Assembly (NCBI GenBank): GCA_029865195.1
Contig: JAOUHH010000122.1
Span: 1 to 8,194, forward strand
Length of the DNA: 8,194 nucleotides
Reading direction: 5' to 3'
Source of the DNA: Desulfobulbaceae bacterium
Lineage (GTDB): Bacteria; Desulfobacterota; Desulfobulbia; Desulfobulbales; UBA5123
Under the pieces are notes generated by a model that was given only the letters and a program-made list of their open reading frames with translations, did no database searches and was not told the DNA's origin. Positions 6,914 to 8,194 of the stretch are shown piece by piece. The position numbers and the translations under genes are program-made. Positions within the stretch are counted from its first letter, which is position 1. Each line of letters starts with the position of its first letter.

Positions 6914-8194
6914 CAATTACGACTGAGTTTACTAGCAAAAATAGTCATCAGTGTGGTGGTAACTGTGGCGATAGGGCAAATCGTCGCGTTGGTGATCTTC
7001 GTGCATGATTTTGAACGTAACGCTCATGAAGAGATGTTTTATAAAGCTCGGGCAATCGGTCGAATGGCTGAAAACGCAAGGGTCACCGCAGGCATTGCCA
7101 TGGCGACGCACCATGCCATTCGTTCCGAGGAATTGCTGGGGAAAGCCGTTGAGAAGATCAAAGGATTTGCAGTGGGTTCCGATGAATTTTTCAGGGTGCT
7201 GCGCCAGACAGGATACTACAACGCCGCCATTCCGGTGGTATGGGCATTCAATGTGGCCAGAGACGGCGCAGCCGAGAGCCATTTCCAGTTCAAGCCTACC
7301 AGATTCAAGGCGCGCAACCCGAACTACGAACCAAAATCAGCCGTGGAAATAGAATTACTCAAAGGGCTCGCGGCAAGCAGCGAAAATGAGATTGCCGGGA
7401 TCGATCAGGAAAAAAATGTGTATCGCTATATGCGCAAGGTAGTCCTCACCCAAGAATGCCTGGTTTGTCACGGTACGCGCAACGATGATCCGAGCAGGCC
7501 TGATACCGATGTCGATCCACTCGGCTTTCCCAAAGACGGCAAGCAGGTGGGCGATATGCATGGCGCATTTCAGATAATCGTTGATCTGGTTGCCTTGCAA
7601 CAGCAGATGAATACGGTGAAGCGCAATTCTATCCTTGCCGGGATGGTGGTGCTCGTCGTCTCGTGCCTTTTGATCGTCATCTTTATCCGCAGGGGGGTCG
7701 TGCTGCCGGTCAAAAGGATGGCTGATATGATGAATCATGGCGCCGAGCAAATGAATACCGCTGCCCGTGAGGTTTCGCAGGCAAGTTCGGTGGTTGCGGA
7801 CGGCGCCATCAGGCTCGCCGCTTCGGCCGAGGAGATTTCTTCCTCGGCATCGGTGATCACCAATATCACGGAAAGCAATACGCAAAATGCCGCATCGGCC
7901 GAGACAATGGCCGAGGAAAACCGGGTCATCATGCGTGAGGTTGACGACAAGACCCGTGAGAATGTTGATCGAGCGAGAGAATCCAGCAAAATGGCGCGCA
8001 AAACCCATGACAGCGCCGTTATCGCCCAGACGGATATGCGGGAGCTTGCCGCAACCATCGGCAGGATCGAATCCAATTCAGAGGCGATGGTCAAGATTAT
8101 CCAAACCATTGATGAGATAGCCTTTCAAATCAACATACTGGCCTTGAATGCAGCGGTTGAGGCCGCACGGGCCGGAAAAGCGGGCAAGGGTTTT
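6911..8194 (+). CDS. methyl-accepting chemotaxis protein with Tll0287-like c-haem sensor domain (partial, 3' end beyond window)
   Basis: The open frame continues past the window edge; 428 residues are visible. TM1 is about residues 8-31 and TM2 about 240-260, enclosing a periplasmic domain of about 200 residues. This domain matches the Tll0287-like/DUF3365 family: TGYYNAAIPVVWAFNVA, FKPTRFKARNPNYEP, then TQECLVCHG with a CxxCH c-type haem site (Cys183, Cys186, His187; bases 7457-7471), and DPLGFPKDGKQVGDMHGAF. After TM2 only a short HAMP-like start (VVLPVKRMADMM) is recognisable before the long methylation helix. The conserved signalling tip begins with AFQINILALNAAVEAARAG and ends in GKAGKGF at the edge; FQIN replaces the common FQTN. 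The receptor would sense redox state or a small ligand in the periplasm through haem and control CheA. Haem attachment is inferred from the motif and its predicted periplasmic location. Coupling to the kinase genes is inferred from the operon. Confidence 0.92.
   Translation, partial: MQLRLSLLAKIVISVVVTVAIGQIVALVIFVHDFERNAHEEMFYKARAIGRMAENARVTAGIAMATHHAIRSEELLGKAVEKIKGFAVGSDEFFRVLRQTGYYNAAIPVVWAFNVARDGAAESHFQFKPTRFKARNPNYEPKSAVEIELLKGLAASSENEIAGIDQEKNVYRYMRKVVLTQECLVCHGTRNDDPSRPDTDVDPLGFPKDGKQVGDMHGAFQIIVDLVALQQQMNTVKRNSILAGMVVLVVSCLLIVIFIRRGVVLPVKRMADMMNHGAEQMNTAAREVSQASSVVADGAIRLAASAEEISSSASVITNITESNTQNAASAETMAEENRVIMREVDDKTRENVDRARESSKMARKTHDSAVIAQTDMRELAATIGRIESNSEAMVKIIQTIDEIAFQINILALNAAVEAARAGKAGKGF

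Noticed and set aside
7355..8008. Minus-strand open frame (217 codons) opposite the chemoreceptor
   Set aside because: Shadow of the chemoreceptor reading frame; its His/Asp-rich translation has no domain pattern.
1..8194. CRISPR array, tRNA or rRNA genes, insertion sequence
   Set aside because: No regularly spaced repeats, cloverleaf-like segment, rRNA sequence or transposase was found on either strand by eye.

Overview
The window reads as ordinary chromosomal DNA from a Gram-negative bacterium of moderate GC content. The signal-transduction genes, the c-type haem chemoreceptor and a stand-alone GemA-like gene beside surE suggest a proteobacterial or Desulfobacterota-type (former Deltaproteobacteria) anaerobe or facultative organism. 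That placement is an inference from protein style only; there is no rRNA or other marker in the window.

Layout: surE (44-802, +) is a complete survival-protein nucleotidase gene. It converges, with only 6 bases between stop codons, on a small gene on the minus strand (809-1186) that encodes a GemA/Gp16-like (DUF1018) protein. About 400 bases of non-coding DNA follow. They hold a good candidate sigma-54 (-24/-12) promoter at 1460-1476 and a GC-rich stretch that can fold (1415-1475). A plus-strand operon of four closely spaced genes then runs to the right edge: (1) a membrane hybrid histidine kinase CHASE-PAS-HisKA-HATPase-REC-REC; (2) a stand-alone HPt protein; (3) a soluble REC-GGDEF-REC-HisKA-HATPase protein; (4) a methyl-accepting chemotaxis protein with a periplasmic Tll0287-like (DUF3365) domain carrying a CxxCH haem motif, cut by the window end.

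How the genes may work together (inference): kinase 1 has an external CHASE sensor and a cytoplasmic PAS domain whose F-helix region strongly resembles the haem-binding PAS of FixL, with the haem-ligand His and the O2-sensing Arg both present. Its phosphoryl groups could pass from His495 to one of two intact receivers, then to His47 of the HPt protein, then to a receiver of protein 3. Protein 3 has an apparently active diguanylate cyclase (GGEEF with an RxxD inhibitory site) and its own kinase core, so the relay would end in c-di-GMP. The co-transcribed chemoreceptor has a likely c-type haem sensor. The operon therefore looks like a redox/gas-responsive module joining a phosphorelay, c-di-GMP signalling and chemotaxis. 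The most unusual items are the REC-GGDEF-REC-histidine kinase fusion and the presence of two different predicted haem sensors in one operon.
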